This document shows, in pieces, positions 51,246 through 62,770 of a stretch of DNA of 64,000 nt. The stretch lies in contig CM020619.1 of NCBI GenBank assembly GCA_009829735.1, forward strand, positions 15,195,816 through 15,259,815. Reading direction: 5' to 3'. This stretch comes from Pyropia yezoensis. Lineage: Eukaryota; Rhodophyta; Bangiophyceae; Bangiales; Bangiaceae. The notes beneath the pieces were generated by a model that was not told the DNA's origin, did not search any database, and saw nothing but the letters and a program-made list of their open reading frames with translations. The position numbers and the translations under genes were made by a program. The first letter of the stretch is position 1. Every line of letters begins with the position of its first letter.

Positions 51246-52920
51246 GGGGGTGGTACAAGGTCGGGGATTGACTGTATTGGGCGACCCGGCTCGGTTGTCT
51301 GTCCAATGGGAACGGGTCTCCGTCTCGTCTCCATGGGACAAAGGCGGGGTATCGCCCCCGCCTCCATAAATCGCGTTCAGTCGGGGGCATCGTCGTGCAA
51401 CACCAAGGCACCGGCCCCGACCCCCCCCCTTCCCTTGCGCCCCAGGCTCCTTCACGTGACGGGGGCCCACCCGCGCCCGCCCGCTCGCCCGCTCGCCCGT
51501 CCTACCGTCCGCCTGCCCACCCGCGGGTCGTTTGCAGACGAAAAGCGGGTGGGGTGTGCTACGCGGGAACGCCAGCGACAAGCCGCCCCTCCCTCCCCCA
51601 CGGCCGCCTCGAACCGCCGGCGCCTCCAGTGGCCGCGGCCGCGGCGGCTGCCGCCCGCGCTGTGCTGACGCGGCAGTCGTGGCAGCGGCTGCACCCACCG
51701 CCCCTGCTCCGTCGCGGCCGCGTGGCGGCAGCCGTAGGCGCCTGCCGTCGTGGGTGTCCCCTTCGCGCCGCCCCCGCATGGCAGGTAGATGCATCCACCG
51801 CCCCACAGCCTGAGCGAACGCTTCCGTTGGGGTGGTCGGCCGGCCGGGTACGCGTGGCGTGGCGAGGCGGCGGCGGCGGCGCGCGCGGGCCCCTTTCTCA
51901 CGAGCCCCCGCCGCCGAGGGCACCCCCGACCTGCGCAGCGGCAATGTACAGCGACAGCTGCGGTGGCGGCGGCTGTGGCGACAGTGGCGGCGACAGCCCC
52001 TCCTCCTCTGTCGCAAGCCATCACCCGGGCGTGCCCCTGGCGGTGCGGGGTGGGTCGGGTGGGCGGGGGGAGCAGGGGGTGGGCGCATGGCCCCTCGGTG
52101 AGGGGAGGGGCGGTTGCTTCTGTGGCGGTGGCGGCGGCGGCCGGTTGTCAGAGTTGCCCACGCCCGCCGCCTCCGGGTCACCCGGCAGAGTCGCGACGCC
52201 GCTCCCCCTCGTCAAGCAAGAGGTTGGTGGGTGGGGCGATAGGGGGGGAGGGGGGGACGGGGACAGGGGGCTATGGCGGGGGGGGGGGTAAGGAGGGGCG
52301 GCTTGCGGGGTCGGAGGGCGGTGTAGGAGGAGGGAGACGGTCAAACCGCCGCCTTCGCGGAGTCGGTGGGGCGGGGAACGCATGCCAGACGCGGGCAGGG
52401 CCGTCCTCTGGGAGGCAGGAGTGGGCACCGGGGCGGGCGGGCGGCTGGCGGCGACGGCGGTAGCAGCGGTGGCGTCTGCGGCGGCTGCGGCGGCTGCAGG
52501 GGAGACGGACAGCCGCGGCGCGGGGAATCGGTGCAAGAGGCGCCGCTGCCGCCGCGGCGGTGGCACCAGCGCTCTCCCTCGGCGGCATCCGACACCTCTC
52601 TCCCCGCCCACCGACCCGCCCGACCGACCGACCGCGGGCGACGGCGCCAGCGCGTGCCGCCGCTGCCGCTACACCGACACGGCCGGTCGCGCCCGGACCG
52701 GCTCTCCACGCCGCGCCGACCAACAGCGCGCGGGGCGCACTGCGGGGCGCGGCTGCCATCGGCGCCCTGCTCGCCTTATCCCTCCCGACGCGGTCGGAGT
52801 GGCGTGGCGACGTGTGTGGTCGACCCGTTGCTGCTAACCCCCCCCCCCCCCCCCCCCCCTCCCTTCCCACCTCCACCTCCAACCCCCCCCCCCCCTGCCT
52901 TCCTTCTCCACCCCCCCACC
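51246..52920. other. Low-complexity spacer upstream of the Cys-rich gene
   Basis: GC-rich repeats (CCCGCTCG near 51475-51500), G-runs near 52235-52290 and C-runs of 22 at 52838-52859 and about 17 near 52880, close to the ATG at 52921. Long frames on both strands are compositional. No gene is supported. Confidence 0.5.
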
Positions 52921-53628
52921 ATGATCACTGCGCACGGCTGCCGCCGTGCGGCGGTTGCGACCACGGCTGCCCTGGTGGTGGTGACGGTAGCGGCGGCCTC
53001 TGCCGCCGCTGTTGCGATTGACAAGCACCCGCCTGCCGGCGCCACTCCGTCGGCCGCACCCGCCGGTGACAACCCGCCCGTTGATTCCTATGTTCCCAAA
53101 AATGGGGGAGTGTGGGAGCCCACCGCAGCTGGCGGCGGCGACGGCGTTGACACTTACTACTATGGCGACGATGCGGGCGCCGACGAAGGGGATGCGTACG
53201 CGAACAAAGGTGCTGCGCGGGGATCCCCCTGTGACTATGATACGATGTGTGAAGTGGGCACGACGTGCGCGGCGCCACCCGGCGGGGGTGGCGGCGATAG
53301 CGACAGCGGAACGCGGTGCCGCTCGCCGGCGCCGCCCTGCGGGCGCTGCGACGGCGCGGGTGTCACGTGCCTCAAGGACATGACGTGCGTGCCACTGGAC
53401 GATGGGGGCGACTCGACGGCAGGCGGCGTTTGCCTCCCGTTGAAGGCGTCAGAGCGCCACCAGGAGCTATGTGACACCGTCGAGCCGCTGCCGCGGGGGC
53501 GCACCAGCAACGGGCGCACGCCGGAGCGGGAGGCGGAGCTCCTGGAAAAGTACGGGCGCCCCAACGAGTATCGCTGGGCGTACTACTGGGCCATGTGGGA
53601 CGCCTACAACCGCAAAACAAACACGTAA
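52921..53628 (+). CDS. Secreted cysteine-rich protein, unknown
   Basis: 235 aa. The ATG at 52921 is in a strong context (CACCATG) and is followed by a signal peptide (MITAHGCRR then an Ala/Val-rich core to about residue 31). An acidic Gly/Asp-rich spacer leads to a cysteine-rich module (about 100-185) with ten Cys: PCDYDTMC, TTC, RC, PCGRC, TC, TC, VC, LC. The spacing suggests five disulfides, broadly like small secreted disulfide domains such as colipase-fold or granulin types, but no match is certain. The tail is charged and aromatic (EYRWAYYWAMWDAYNR). Probably extracellular; function unknown. Confidence 0.7.
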   Translation: MITAHGCRRAAVATTAALVVVTVAAASAAAVAIDKHPPAGATPSAAPAGDNPPVDSYVPKNGGVWEPTAAGGGDGVDTYYYGDDAGADEGDAYANKGAARGSPCDYDTMCEVGTTCAAPPGGGGGDSDSGTRCRSPAPPCGRCDGAGVTCLKDMTCVPLDDGGDSTAGGVCLPLKASERHQELCDTVEPLPRGRTSNGRTPEREAELLEKYGRPNEYRWAYYWAMWDAYNRKTNT

Positions 53629-54723
53629 CGGGGGTGCGGGCGGGTACCATGACAATAGAGACGGGGTATGGGGCGGGGGGACGAGCAGAGGACTTGTCGT
53701 GCCTTGTCCCACCTCCCCTCCTCTTTTCCTGACCTCCTACGCGGTGGTGTGCCGAAGGGTAAGCAGGGAGCAGCGGCGGGCACGTAGACGCATGGGCGCG
53801 CTGTGCTGGGGAGTGGGGCGGTGCCGGCGGCGGCGACGCCCCGGGGGTGTATCAACAGCAACTGCGCAGCACGCTGTACACTTTGAAGGCAGACAGTAAA
53901 CAGATATGTATGCACATACATACAGCTTGACGAGTTGGTCCCAGGCCGGCTGGCGGCGCGTGCGGGGGTGAGGGCGGGGCCCGCCCTCTCGGGAGGAGTG
54001 GCGGGCTCCGTAGAAACGGGCGTAGGCTGTGCGTGTCACGCAGGGGGAACCCCCCCGAGTCCAGCCGACCCTCCATTGCGATCGACATTCCGGCACCGTC
54101 GCGTGTGCTGTGGTGGCCGGCGAGCGCGGTGGCTGCCGCTGGAGCGACAACGGCGGCGGCGGCGGCGGCGGCGGCGGCGACGGTGATAGCGGTGGTGGCA
54201 GCAGGCTGATGGAGGGGGTCGGTAGAGACGGCAGTACCTACGGCGGCCGACGTTGTGGCGGCAGGGGACGCCGAGGTCGTGGCACCGGGGGCGGTTGCGG
54301 AGGGGGCGTGCGGGGGCGGTAACACTCACGACCCGCACACGCGCCCGCCTCCGCAGACCCCTCCAGTCATTACGGCAGCGGGCACCGCCCCGGCACTGGC
54401 CGACGGCTGAGGCGGGAAAATGGGTGTCGGCGGCGGGGTGCGGCTCTGCCGGCCCGGCGGTAGGGCGGCAGCGGTGGCTGCAGAGGCGGCGCAGTGGCAC
54501 TTTTCAAGAATATGACCGTGCGGTCGGTGCGACGCTGACCTGGGGCTGCTTTGCCTGTGCGAACATGAAGGTTGGTCGAGAGGGGGATGGAGGGGAGCGA
54601 ATGGGTACGACGCCCAATGCCCCCAGAACCACGTGCCAAGTGCCTAGGCAAAAAAATGGGAGAACAACATGCTGCACTCCAAGGGTGCCAAAAACAATAC
54701 ACCTTCCACACAAGACGCCGAGG
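53629..54723. other. Intergenic between convergent genes
   Basis: 1.1 kb with a GGC trinucleotide run near 54152-54180. Frames here lack domains. Confidence 0.5.
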
Positions 54724-56470
54724 TCACAAGTAAAGGCCCTCCGGTACGCCTTGGTTCTTCTTGTACATGACGTTCTCCTTGGCCTTGATAAAGTCCGCCT
54801 GGTTGACCCGCATGCGGCGCTCACGAAGGGCCATCAGCCCCGCCTCAGTACAGACCGCCTTAATGTCTGCGCCTGACAGCTGGTCCTTGCTCATAATCAG
54901 GGCCTCCAGGTTCACATCGTCCGCCAGCGTCATCCGCGACGTGTGAATGTTGAAGATGCGGCGCTTAGTCTTCTCGTCGGGAAGGGGGAATTCAATCTTG
55001 CGGTCAATGCGGCCCGGCCGAAGCAAAGCCGGGTCCAGTGTCTCGATTCGGTTCGTGGCGAGGAGGACCTTGACGTCACCCCGAGCGTCGAAACCATCCA
55101 GCTGGTTCAACAACTCCAGCATTGTCCGCTGGATCTCCCGCTCCCCGCCCGACGTGGCATCGTACCGCTTCGTGCCGACCGCATCAATCTCATCAATGAA
55201 TACAATGGACGGCGCCATGTCCTCCGCAACCCGGAAGAGCTCGCGGACCAGCTTGGGCCCGTCGCCCAGATACTTTTGGATGAGCTCCGAACCAACAATG
55301 CGAAGGAAGGTAGCAGACGTGGAGTTCGCAACCGCTTTGGCCAGCAGCGTCTTGCCCGTGCCGGGCTCACCGTAGAGAATGACACCCTTTGGCGGCTTAA
55401 TGCCAATATCCTCATAGAGCTCCGGATGAGTCAGCGGCAGCTCCACCGCCTCCTTAATCTCCTGGATCTGAGCCTCGAGGCCACCAATGTCCGCATACGA
55501 CTCGAGGGGAGCTTTGTCGACCTTCATAACGTTCACCATAGGATCAACATCGTCAGCCAGGATGCCTACAACCGTGTTGACCTTGTTGTGAAGCAGTACA
55601 GAGCAATTAGGCTCCAGCTGATCCTTATCGACAAAGGAGCTGATGTACACGTAGTACTCAGGCCCGACGGCCGAAGAGACAATCGCGTGGTTGTCATCAA
55701 TGATCTCCTCCAACGTGCCGACGCCCATAGGGGACCCGCGGATGTCATCCACCTGTACTCGGTACGATCATCGCCAAGAATGAAGAAAAACAGGAAGAAA
55801 TGTCAGCATCAGCAGCAACACCGATTAAAACTCAGGGACTCGACGGCATCTCGGCGACTCAGGGCATCAAGAGCATCTCAGGGACTCAAGGACGTTTCAA
55901 AGATATCTCAGGGACATCTCAGCCAGGGACATCTCTGGCACGCCATCGGCAGCGATGCCCCCCCACCCCCTCCACGACGCTCTGGTCCAGGAAGATTCCT
56001 CCACAGATTCTTTCACACCCATCCGCGCTCGGCGCCGCAGTACGTCGCCCCCGCGACAAGCACGTCATCCACGCAGACAGACAACGATCGCCGCCCAAGC
56101 AGTGCTGGTCAACAGAACCCCCAACGAAGCGGTACTCACATACCTTAGAGCGCTCCTCCTCCGACTTCAGCTCCCGCGGCTTAAACTGCTCCTGCGTGGC
56201 AACAAACTCCTCTTCCATCAGCAGGTAGTCCTTGACGCGCTCCAGCTTGAGCAGTCGCAGGCGGCACTTGGCCGTGGGCGTCACCAGCGGGAGCTTGGCA
56301 GTAGCAACGGGCCCACGCCGCTTCTTGCGGCGGCCCACCCGTACAGGGGGGGCGGGCGGCTCAAACTTCTTCTTGGCATCCTCTCCTTCGCCAGAGCCGT
56401 CCCCACGACCGCCACCACCAGGACCGCCGGGACCACCAGGACCGCCTGGGAAGCTCGGGCTGTTGCCCAT
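54724..56470 (-). CDS. RPT2: 26S proteasome regulatory ATPase subunit 4 (RPT2/PSMC1)
   Basis: Exon 1 is 56470-56144 and exon 2 is 55752-54724, with a 391-bp intron (GTATGT..TACAG) in phase 0 between SK and VDDIRG. The product is 451 aa, close to the usual ~440. MGNSPS is an N-myristoylation signal, as in yeast and human Rpt2. The conserved block [20 protein letters not shown] precedes the OB domain and the AAA module: Walker A GEPGTGKT (Glu where most have Pro or Ala), Walker [19 protein letters not shown] and RPGRIDRK. The C-terminal GLYL gives the HbYX tail that opens the 20S gate. It works in the base of the 19S particle, unfolding ubiquitinated substrates. Confidence 0.96.
55829..55940. 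repeat. Degenerate CTCAGGGAC repeats in the RPT2 intron
   Basis: CTCAGGGAC or close variants occur at least five times (near 55831, 55858, 55878, 55907 and in CAGCCAGGGACATCTC), often followed by TC or ATC. Confidence 0.5.
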
Positions 56471-56963
56471 GGTGAGGCGCCCCCGCAACGAGTGCAACGA
56501 CGAAAGAAGGAAGGGGGTAAGGGACACCGAGTACCAAAGAAGAGTGGTGGGCACTCGGCGCTGTGCGATACAGTAGACGCGAAGGCGCAGCGTGAGCCGA
56601 ACGCAGCCGATGGTGGCAGCTGGCCTGCCAGCAACCCAAGGAGGGGAATTGCTGTCCGAAAGACTGCAAGACAAAGCTTGAACGCGTCCAAATACTGACA
56701 CACATGTGGCCCCCCTCCTACAGCCACAAGGATTTGCCCTCGAAATAGCGAGGTCTGTTTAGAAGCCCAGTCGTCGCGAATTAAAATCGGCCTATCTTGT
56801 GACAGCAATTACTCATTGGAGAAAACCATGCGCGACTCCAGCGGGGATATCCACTCCGTTCTTCTTCTGCTCGATGCCAGAGGTCAGCCTCATCATCCCC
56901 ACTTACCCCTTTTCTGGTGCCAAGCGCGGCTACTCTCGACACCATCTGTTGTCGTATTACGAT
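56471..56963. promoter_or_regulatory. Divergent promoter region, RPT2 / TraB
   Basis: 493 bases between two divergent starts. A less GC-rich centre (about 56770-56830) has an ATTGG (inverted CCAAT) near 56815. A shared promoter is plausible. Confidence 0.4.
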
Positions 56964-59421
56964 ATGGCGCACCTGCAGCCCTCCCTCGCGTTCCATGCAG
57001 TCGCCTCCTGCGCATGGCTATGGCCGCCAGCCCCTCTGGCGGTCCACCGGCTACCGTTCACAACCGGTGGCCTTCGGCGACACGTCCCCCTCTTGCCGCG
57101 CGGCGCCTGGGCGTCGCCGCGCCTCGCCGCCGCCGCTCGCCCATCCCCCCGTCTGGGCAGCACCGCTGCCGCGGGCACCGCCGCTGACAAAGACGTCCGC
57201 GCTCTCCCTCACTTCCGCCGCGCCCTGCCAGTGACTTTGACTGGCGGCAGCCCCACTGGGGGCATTGGCGACGGCGGTGACGGCGGCGACGACGTCGTGG
57301 CGCCCGCCCTCGCGCCGGCGCCCGCGCCCACCCCTCCCTTGCCTCCATCAGTCGGTGTTGTGATTGACGCGGAAACTGGGCGTGGCGTTCTTGTTGTTGG
57401 CGTCATGCACGGGATGCCCGCGTCGGTCGCCGACGTAGCCGCCGTCGTTGGGGGGGGGGCGGGCGGCTGGGCCGCGCCGGCCGCGGTGGTACTGGAGCTG
57501 TGTGGCAGCCGCTACGCTGCGCTCTGTGGGCGAGAGGCGCGCCATTCTGCCCCAGTGGCGCTGGGGTGGGACGGTGAGGACGGCACGGATGGGGCTGGCG
57601 GGGGGGGAGAGGGTGCGAGGGGGGTGGGCGCGCGCCCCCGCCTCGAGCTTCAGCCACCCCTCCCGCCGCTGCCTGCCTCCGCGGCGGTGGCGACGGCGGC
57701 GACAACGAATGCGACCCAAGCGGCGGCGGCTGCTGCTGACGGCGACGCCGCTCCGGCGGTGGCGGGTGGCGACCCGGCAGTGGTGCCCCCCCCCCCCCCA
57801 CCCCTGGCTGTGCCCAAGGCCTCCCCCAGCGCCCGCTTTGGCCGCGCAGTTGTCCGCTTTGGTGGCGTCGGCGCCGCCATTTTTGCCATTGGCCTCTCCT
57901 CGTTGACAGGCGTGCAGCAGGCCGCAGGGATGGACCCAGGGTGTGAGTTTAAGGAGGCGGCGCGTAGGGCTAAGGAGGTGGGCGCGCCCGTCGTGCTGGG
58001 CGACAATGACGTACGTTGGCGGGTTAAGGTGGCCGCGGCGGGTCGTGCGCACTGTGGTCAGCAGTGTCCCTGCAGTGTCAGTGGAACAGGCGGGGGGCTT
58101 GAGTGTAGTATGGTGGTCTCTGGGGGCATGAATGAGCGCTCTGCAGCGGTGTGGCCAGCAGTTACGGGTTTTGGCTAGTAGGCGAGCACATTGTGGTGCC
58201 CACTGTCGTCGTCGTGCATGCCGGCCAACTGACGGACGTCCCTGCCGACTCGTGGAGACTCCCATTGCGGCTTTCCCCGCCACCCTTGCCTTGCTTGCGC
58301 CTCGCTACTCCTGTCGTGCTTGCGCCGCTCATCCCCCCCCCGTCCCCCCCTCGTCCCTCCCGTCCCCCTCTCGTCCCACCCTTGGCCACTGGCAGGCCAG
58401 CGTCACGGTGCGGCGACTGTACGCGGCCTTCTCCCCGCTGGCCGCGGTTCGACACTTTCGCGCAGACGCGGCTGAGGCAGTTCACCGCCTGACCACTCGC
58501 CCCGCTCGCGGGGTGTCCCTCCTGGGCGTCTTTGGGCGGCCCCGCTACGCCGTGGACGTGGGCCGCCTGCTTGTGCCGACGGTGGTGGCGTCAGTGGTGA
58601 TACAACTGGCCGCCAACGCGGTGGCAGGGGGTGCACTGGCACACCTGCTTGCGGGGGGCGCTGGTGGTGGCGCCGGTGGTGGCGCCGCCTCCGGCGACGT
58701 GGTTGCTGTCGCGGCAGTCGCCACCACCATGGTGCCGTCGGCGGTGAGCTCCCTTCCGTCGATGACCGCGGTCGTCGAAGGCCTCGGCATGGGCGCGGGG
58801 CTGGTGGCCAACGCGTGGCTGGCAAGCACTACCCTCCGCTTCCTCAACACGCTAGTCACGGAACGGGATGCGGTGCTGTATGACAGCCTGCGGGGCTCCG
58901 TGGCGGCTGTGGCATCCGAGCGGATGGCGGGGGGGGAGGAAGAGCGTGGCGAGGCGCCCGATTGGGTCCATTCGGCTGTGGGGGACGTGCGACCAGTCGG
59001 TACGTTGATGTTAGTGGCGGGTGGGGCGAGGGGGGATGGCCGGTGCTATTGCGTGTGGCACCCAGGGCTGTCAAGTGAGAAGAGTGCCTGTACGGGGAGT
59101 TCGCGCAGCTGTTCAGAGCGAACGGGCCGTCTCGACCTCGTATGCGCACGCAATATCACTGACATTCGATTAGGGCTGCTGTGGACCTTCCGCGTGGTGT
59201 GTGGACGTTCTCGCTGTGCACCTGTCCTTGGGGGGCACACCCGGCGGGGAGGAGGGTCTGCAGTGGCGGTTGTCGGCCTCCTGCATGTCAACGGTATCCT
59301 GCGGAGGTGGGAGGCGGCCAACGCACAGTGGGAATCGACACGTGCGTGTAGCATGGCGCCGCCAGCCGCGGCTCCATTACATTGTGAGGACGGTGGCACC
59401 AACGGTGATGTGCCGCGCTGA
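56964..59421 (+). CDS. TraB-domain membrane protein
   Basis: Three exons: 56964-58010, 58396-58999 and 59264-59421. The introns are 385 bp (GTACGT..GGCAG) and 264 bp (GTACGT..TGCAG). The product is 602 aa from ATG 56964. The N-terminus (about 75 residues, basic, few acids) looks like an organelle transit peptide. TraB blocks: VGVVIDAETGRGVLVVGVMH with the conserved His, VVLELCGSRYAALC, EFKEAARRAKEVGAPVVLGDND joined across intron 1 to ASVTVRRLYAAF, then two or three C-terminal membrane helices, and VVAVVGLLHVNGILRRWE joined across intron 2. TraB proteins occur in mitochondria and plastids. In plants, some tether the ER to mitochondria, and others may be peptidase-like. The second intron keeps the frame open, so retention would not truncate the protein. 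Confidence 0.85.
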
Positions 59422-60077
59422 GAACTCGCCCCCTCTTCTGGCTCCTTTGGTAACCAATGGACGCCACTCATTGCAAGGGAAAGGAAGGGAAGCCCAAGAG
59501 AAAGATACAGGTCTGGATGGCCACCTCTTCTCGACGCTATTGGCACACGAGCTGCGTGCCCTGCAAAATGCCGTCTGCGCGGCAGATTCATATGCCGTTG
59601 GCGCGTTATCAGGACCTGCGTCCCTGGCGCCTCTACACTTTTATCGAGCCCAACCAGGCCCCGGCAAAAATAAAATACCACGCAGACCATCACACGAAGC
59701 GCTCGCCACCGAATCTCACAAACCCCAACGCGGGCTACCGCACCCATGCGCAACGACCGACCGCGCGATCTGGCCAGCAGGCTACGCACAAAACCGCTGC
59801 CAGCAAACGGGCGCTCGGCACGTCCTCTGCTGCAACCCCTACAGCGTTCAGCGAAGGAGATGAAACATCAATGCACGCCGCCATTGACACCAGTCGTTGC
59901 CCTGTCAGATGGTCTTGATCCGCCCTTATCCCCACTGCGTGCGCTGCCAAGCTCATCCTCTCCATTCCGGAGAACCCCGATATCCGCCGTGTCGACACGC
60001 CATCAGAACGGGAGGTGCATGGCATGCAGTCACGAGCACTACAATCTGCCTAGCCACATTGCAACCGCAGGACCTCA
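59422..60077. other. Intergenic between convergent genes
   Basis: About 660 bases separating the TraB and anoctamin 3' ends. No gene or repeat is seen. Confidence 0.5.
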
Positions 60078-62318
60078 TCAAGAAGCCGCACTGATCCCCC
60101 CCGGCGGAACTACGACAGGGGCAGCCACCGGTGCGCCGCCCACCAGCGCGCTGCGTTTGCTCGGCCGCTTGCGACCATCCCCGCCCGCAATTGCCCCCCC
60201 CCCATTCTCCCGCTTGGTACGCTGGTATTGCTCCTTGGCACGCGCGTCACGCACCCAGCGGGGGCAGCCCTCGAGCATGGAGCCCGCGACGTATCGCAGC
60301 AGTAGAAGCACATGCTCCATCAGCACCATCGCGAAGTATTCCTCTGTCTTGGAGCGACCGCCGCCGACCACGGACGACGCCGCGTCACGGGTTACCGCAA
60401 TGATAGCCAAATTGGTGGCGATGGACGCTACGGAGATGAACTCAAATGCGCGCATCCAGGCGCCAATCGTGAGCGCGCGTTCAGGGCTGGGGCGCCGGCT
60501 GAGACGACAGAGCTTGAACGTGTCGGCGTAAAGCTCGCCAAGGTTGTTCAGTGCCGCAACGGTGGCACCGACGGGGAAGGCCGACGCAAAGAGGGTAATG
60601 TAGGAAAACTGGCGCACCAGCTCAAAGTAGTCGCCAAAGACCCCCTCATCAGGGGCCAGCGCCGCCTGCGTCAGAACCACATCGTTCTCTGGTGGCAGTG
60701 GCGATGCGGCTGCGGCAGCCTCGGCCCGCGCCAGCGCTGCGGCCGCAGCCGCCGGGTTGGCTGCCGTCGCCGCCTCCTCCCGCGCCTTGGCGGCCGCGTT
60801 ACGAGCAGCAACGGCGGCCGACTTCTTGCGAGCCGCCATATACACGGGCATAACGGTTTCCTTGATGTTGCCCGTCACTAGCTCAATGAGCATCACCGAC
60901 CGCAGCGACGCATGGAGACGCACAAAGTCCCGCCGCACAAACGCAACAAAGAGGTAGGCCATGTTCATGTTGAGAAACTGGAACGCAACCAGCTTGGCCA
61001 CCAGCGCGTTCTCGTACGTGCTCGCGTACTTGTGATTTTCAAAGTCGGTGAGCTTGTGGGCCACAAAGCCATTGATGCGGTCCAACACGTTGAGGCAGCC
61101 GAGATACACCACGAGCGGTGCCTGCGCCAGGATCAGATCCTTGACCACATACGAGCGGCTCCACGCCATGGTCGGCGCGACCGTCTCGCGCCACATGCGC
61201 ATAACGTCCTCAAAGTGGAGTGACCAGATCATGACACGCGCGGAGATGCCCAGCAACACAAGGACCACAACTGCCGATACGGCAAAGCGAGCAGCGTGCA
61301 GCCGGCCTGGGTATACCATAATCTTCTCCCCGGTGATCCGGTGGTTGACAAGCTCCCCAAAGAACTGCTTCCGGAAGTCTTCCTTGCGCGACGCAGCGGA
61401 GATAGCTTCGTCAGCCGCGTCGCCCAGCACCAGCTTCTTCCACAAATACACAATCTCAATGTTCCGCCGCTTCCAGTGGCTGAGTAGCGATACGCTCCAG
61501 AGCACCGTAAAGATGGTAAACCCAAACTGCAGCTGCGCCGCCCGCTCTGGCAGCAGCGTCACCCCCGCAGACACGAGGCCGCCCACCATCCCAAACGCCG
61601 CTAGGGATTTGGTGTAGAAGGTCAGGAAGGAAAAGTAGAGGGCGACCTTGTCCCCGAAGTAGGCCTGCATCCGCGACAGCGCCTCGTAGTCCAGGAGAGG
61701 CGACAGGCGGGAAAAGCAATTGATAATGGCATCCACCGCGTCGCCATCGTGTAGAGGGAACACGTCGCGCACGTAGCCCTGCCGCTGACACCACTCCAGC
61801 ACCGACTCGTTGCCGTGGATGTCATCAAAGCGGGCCGCGTCGGGCCGCACCTTGTCCAGCACGTACTCGAGCAGCAGGATCTGCTCGGCGGTTGTGAACA
61901 GCGAGTCCCCCCGGGGCCCCACCGCCGACGGGTTGTCTTCTTCTAGTACAAACTCAGACAGAGCGGCGGCGGAGAACGAGCGCACCTCGCCACGCAGGTC
62001 GCGCTTGCGGAGCGCGAGCTCATCCGCCACCTTAATCAGCAATGGCAGCGGGGGGGTGAGGAGGAGGATGGTCAGATCCGGGCGCTCGCTCACCTCCACC
62101 GCCACCCCCGCCGCGCCAATGACCCGCCTGACGGTGGCGACCAGCTCCACCTGGTGGGCGGCCTTGACAAACAGCACCGCTACCGTACCGACCGCACGGG
62201 GGCCACACGTCCCGCCGCCTGCGCCCCCACCAGCGGCCAGCTCTTCCACCGTGGCCGCGGCTGCTGCTACCGACCCGCCGCCGCCGCCGCCGCGCTGACG
62301 AAGACCAGTAGTGTCCAT
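60078..62318 (-). CDS. Anoctamin / TMEM16-family membrane protein (ANO10-like)
   Basis: 746 aa from ATG 62318; the frame opens twelve codons earlier at a GTG. A Gly/Ala-rich N-terminus precedes a cytosolic domain, then the family core: LLEYVLDKVRPD, the block YFGDKVALYFSFLTFYTKSLAAFG leading into the first helices, HWKRRNIEIVYLWKK, then GRLHAARFAVSAVVVLV, WSRSYVVKDLILAQAP, HKLTDFENHKYASTYENALVAK, FQFLNMNMAYLFVAF, the late DYFELVRQFSYITLF, and LLLRYVAGSMLEG. About eight to ten helices fit TMEM16. The last block contains the acidic residues that bind calcium in channels and scramblases; which activity applies is unknown. An Ala/Arg/Lys insert (about 60680-60840) interrupts the core. Confidence 0.9.
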   Translation of the reverse strand: MDTTGLRQRGGGGGGSVAAAAATVEELAAGGGAGGGTCGPRAVGTVAVLFVKAAHQVELVATVRRVIGAAGVAVEVSERPDLTILLLTPPLPLLIKVADELALRKRDLRGEVRSFSAAALSEFVLEEDNPSAVGPRGDSLFTTAEQILLLEYVLDKVRPDAARFDDIHGNESVLEWCQRQGYVRDVFPLHDGDAVDAIINCFSRLSPLLDYEALSRMQAYFGDKVALYFSFLTFYTKSLAAFGMVGGLVSAGVTLLPERAAQLQFGFTIFTVLWSVSLLSHWKRRNIEIVYLWKKLVLGDAADEAISAASRKEDFRKQFFGELVNHRITGEKIMVYPGRLHAARFAVSAVVVLVLLGISARVMIWSLHFEDVMRMWRETVAPTMAWSRSYVVKDLILAQAPLVVYLGCLNVLDRINGFVAHKLTDFENHKYASTYENALVAKLVAFQFLNMNMAYLFVAFVRRDFVRLHASLRSVMLIELVTGNIKETVMPVYMAARKKSAAVAARNAAAKAREEAATAANPAAAAAALARAEAAAAASPLPPENDVVLTQAALAPDEGVFGDYFELVRQFSYITLFASAFPVGATVAALNNLGELYADTFKLCRLSRRPSPERALTIGAWMRAFEFISVASIATNLAIIAVTRDAASSVVGGGRSKTEEYFAMVLMEHVLLLLRYVAGSMLEGCPRWVRDARAKEQYQRTKRENGGGAIAGGDGRKRPSKRSALVGGAPVAAPVVVPPGGISAAS

Positions 62319-62644
62319 CGCGACGATACGCAGGCACCGCCAGTCACTCGCCACCAGGCGGTAGTGTCTACACCGTCACTGGCAGAGGGGGGGGAAGGGG
62401 TACGATGCGGGGGGTGAGTGCGGGTAGTGATGCGACAGAGGGGGTTGGGGGGGGGCACACAATAATAAAAAAAGGCGGGTGCGTGCGCACGCGAGAGCTT
62501 GTGCGCGTCCGCCCGCGACCGACGCGCTACCGCCGCCGCGCAAACCGCCCGCCGCGTCCCCGGCAACGAGAGCCCACCTCTTCCGCCCCCCCGCCTGGGC
62601 CTGTCTGAGCGCTTGCCCAGACGCAGCCGTGCACCAGACCGCGA

Positions 62645-62770
62645 GCGCCAAGAAACTGAGCGGCACGTGGACGCGCCAAGAAACTGAGCGGCACGTGGAC
62701 GCGCCGCCGCCCGCGCGACCGCCCGGCCCGCCCGCCCGCCCGCCCGCCCGCCCGCCCGCCCGCCCGCCCG
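62645..62770. repeat. 28-bp tandem duplication and CCCG microsatellite
   Basis: GCGCCAAGAAACTGAGCGGC and the next eight bases occur at 62645-62672 and again at 62673-62700. About 20 bases further, CCCG repeats run from about 62726 to 62770. Confidence 0.75.

Noticed and set aside
51240..52181. 313-codon minus-strand frame
   Set aside because: Gly/Ala/Arg low-complexity, no domain, overlaps similar frames on the other strand.
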